64,000 bases of DNA from Stictocephala bisonia (taxonomy: Eukaryota; Arthropoda; Insecta; Hemiptera; Membracidae), in NCBI GenBank assembly GCA_035578905.1, contig JAQJVL010000030.1, positions 373,159 to 437,158 on the forward strand, given 5' to 3'. Positions 61,810 through 64,000 of the stretch are shown piece by piece (the stretch's first letter is position 1; each line of letters begins with the position of its first letter). Both the position numbers and the translations under genes were made by a program. The notes under the pieces were generated by a model. It was not told the DNA's origin. It saw only the letters and a list, made by a program, of their open reading frames with translations, and ran no database searches.

Positions 61810-61898
61810 TTTAATGTTATAAGATGTAACAAACACTCCAGTAAATAAATTTTTAATTTCGTAAGGCCTTTCGGTAACAAAGTTACCATCTTCAGACA
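61810..61898 (-). mobile_element. Penelope-like element terminus (single copy)
   Basis: On the minus strand: CTGAAGATGGTAACTTTGTT, ACCGAAAGGCCTTACGAAAT, then an AT-rich stretch and CTGGAGTGTTTGTTACATCT, TATAACATTAA. The first part is a perfect GGTAAC...GTTACC hairpin framed by CTGAAGA and GAAA, as in the ribozyme-like ends of Penelope-like elements. The second part is the arm duplicated in inverted form at 1892-2010. A 92-codon minus frame (61756-62034) crosses it by chance. Confidence 0.5.
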
Positions 61899-64000
61899 AC
61901 CAAACTATTTTGCCAGTTTTATTGATTTTACCATAAACACTGTTGCCTTCGGTCTGTAACGAATATATTCTCATTTCAACGATTGAAAGCAGAAGCCAGA
62001 TAAGTTCATGAGGAGCACTGCTATTGGCAATCACCGCATTTGATTGTATCAGGCTTCACGTCTGTTTTCTCTCAGATACGATTATTATACGCACGTCGTT
62101 TGACAAAATATAACATGTTTTATAAAATAAATTAAACAACGCATACTTGCTCTATATAACGTAAAAACTTGATACAAATTGACATCAACAAACTATATAT
62201 TGTTTATTTTTCACAATACTGTATCATAAGCAACATAATTCGATAATCAAATACCTTGCTTCTGTTGTGAAGCAAATCGGAAGGGGAAAAAGGACAAAGC
62301 CATTATTTAATATCAAAGAGAGGAGAGAGAAAGAGAACCTTAAAAAACTCTTTAATGTGACAGTAGGCATGGAAGTGTACATAGCGTCAACATAATCCCA
62401 GTTTACAATCACTATGTACATTAATATCCTCTATATATAATTTTTTTTAAACTAGGTTTTTATTTTAACTTACAAGTTTGGCTATCTACAGTATTCAGAA
62501 ACATTTGAATTACGTTTTCTTTATTTGCGATAGTATTGTTGAGAAAATTATTGAAAATAGTGCAATGGAAATAAAACTACTGTTATATGATAACAGCGGA
62601 CATATTTAGTATGCTTGGTTATCAATAAAAACTAACCCTTATGAATAAAAAATTACTAGCACAAAGTATTGAAAAAGAAAAAAATACTTGATAATGATGT
62701 AATTTAAGTTGAAACTTTCAGGTGTTGCACACTAACGTGCACGAAGTAGGCGGAGGTTTGCAACAGGAGTTTCCTTGAGTCAATATCAATGACAGTCACT
62801 TGCCAACTTCAAAATATACAGCACGTTACAATAACAAAAATAAAATCAAACTCTACATACAATAACGGAGAAATGAAGTACGTAATATTATTGCATCAAC
62901 AGGACTGCAGCACATCCGAGCCCCACCCACACCTCTACAGCACCCTCACCACTTGTAATTACTGTTTCCACATCTTACCCCTGCGCGATTCACCCCTGTT
63001 CCTCTCATTGTCACAACCCCCCCCCCCGCTAGAATAACTAGGAGGAGGGGGGTAGATTGGAGGGATATTCAAGCTTTCAACACAAGTGATATGTCCAACT
63101 TGACGAAAACATAAAGTCGATTGTCAAGGTGTCAGATTCAGTGAAGCGGTTAAGAATCTGACTGCACAAGGCAGTTTAATCTACAAATGCATTCAAAAGA
63201 TATAATTTTTAACTTATATTTCAATTGTTCGAGGCATCTATAAACCACAGATCGTCATGCCAACATCAGAGCTTCGAGTCTACCTCATGATGGTATTAAT
63301 AATATACATACCCAAAACAGTTTTCCTTTATATTTCCTACAGCATCAGAAACTACTCACGTAGAATAAGCGTTATCAATGGAAAACCGACTGGAAATGGC
63401 TTTGAATTGCAGTTCCCTTTCAACTTACAATGTGCAAACTTTTGTCAGTGAATGAAATTCAGTGGAAGGCGCTGATGAAGCCGAGGTGTTGCTGATTGGA
63501 ACTACGGCCCTTTGAAGCTGCTGCTCCATTGCTGATACTAGCTGAACCTCTGCTGCCGTTAATTACACCTTCATTTTCTTTCGTTACAATTATTTCATGG
63601 CATTGAACGCGTCGGCATCTCATTGGAAATTTACTTTTAAATGCAGTAATTAATTGATATGTTGAGTTGTAATAATTTTTAAAATCATTTAAGTAATTTG
63701 ATTACTATACACCATGTCATTGGTGTAAATACAATAACATTCAACAATCACAATTAGTAAACGCGAAAATCCACAGAAATTCCAAGTACTTCTCTCTTTC
63801 AATTTCCTGAAGAGCAAAAAAACAGCATTTATAATAGTCGTTCACAATAAGTTAATTGTATTTACTTGTAGATAGTATTTTTACATAATTTCACACAAGA
63901 GTTATTATGTAATGTGGAATTTTTGTATCTTAAGTGACAACAATTTCATTTTATATTTTAAAAAGGTAAGTGACTTGCATTTCCTTATTTTTTTCCCAAA
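61899..64000. other. Unassigned sequence, 2.1 kb
   Basis: A C10 run lies near 63019, next to a GGAGGAGGGGGG run. On the minus strand, 63445-63560 is GC-richer and open (KGRSSNQQHLGFISAFH then stop), but I cannot assign it. No gene is supported. Confidence 0.5.

Overview
This window looks like AT-rich nuclear DNA from an animal, most likely an insect. The signs are a eukaryotic tRNA-Pro(CGG) gene with internal Pol III boxes and a TTTT stop, tRNA-derived SINEs, truncated non-LTR retrotransposons, TIR elements, minisatellites and microsatellites. Short TTAGG-like motifs and the style of the repeats fit an insect, perhaps a hemipteran, but I cannot fix the species. There is no open reading frame beyond 182 codons, and that one is a translated minisatellite. 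I find no complete protein-coding gene, so the window is best read as intergenic or long-intron sequence shaped by repeats. The only functional gene I call with confidence is the tRNA.

Layout. 0-11 kb: a possible hAT-type end, a Penelope-like inverted terminus, small minisatellites, and a nest at 6-8.7 kb in which a 1.49-kb TIR element with a broken two-exon ORF sits inside a deletion-derived LINE. A second LINE tail, a TATA/ATG/donor arrangement near 9.3 kb and a small MITE follow. 13-19.4 kb: a dispersed-repeat copy, a hormone-receptor-like site pair and a 154-bp satellite. 21.9-25 kb: hairpins, TTAGG-like motifs, tRNA-Pro with a tandem partial copy, and a LINE 3' end. 25-36 kb: sparse, with a Penelope-like palindrome, an alternating purine-pyrimidine tract, a SINE, a CpG-rich block, and microsatellites followed by a 70-bp array. 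36-46 kb: a second dispersed-repeat copy, two SINE families, a 124-bp array and a 649-bp long-TIR element. 49-55 kb: a 64-bp array, a CpG-rich block, a third dispersed-repeat copy, a 36-bp minisatellite and a SINE. 57-62 kb: a piggyBac-like nonautonomous element, a permuted relative of its interior, and further Penelope-like sequence.

These parts do not form a pathway or operon. The nesting gives relative ages: the TIR element landed in an already deleted or later deleted LINE, and one dispersed-repeat copy is interrupted by SINE-related sequence. I did not find a convincing undescribed functional system. The best leads are the unrecognised ORF carried by the TIR element with its iterated GCAGAAA motifs, the Penelope-like inverted termini, and a sequence block present in two circularly permuted arrangements. 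All family names rest on reading motifs by eye; no database search was possible.
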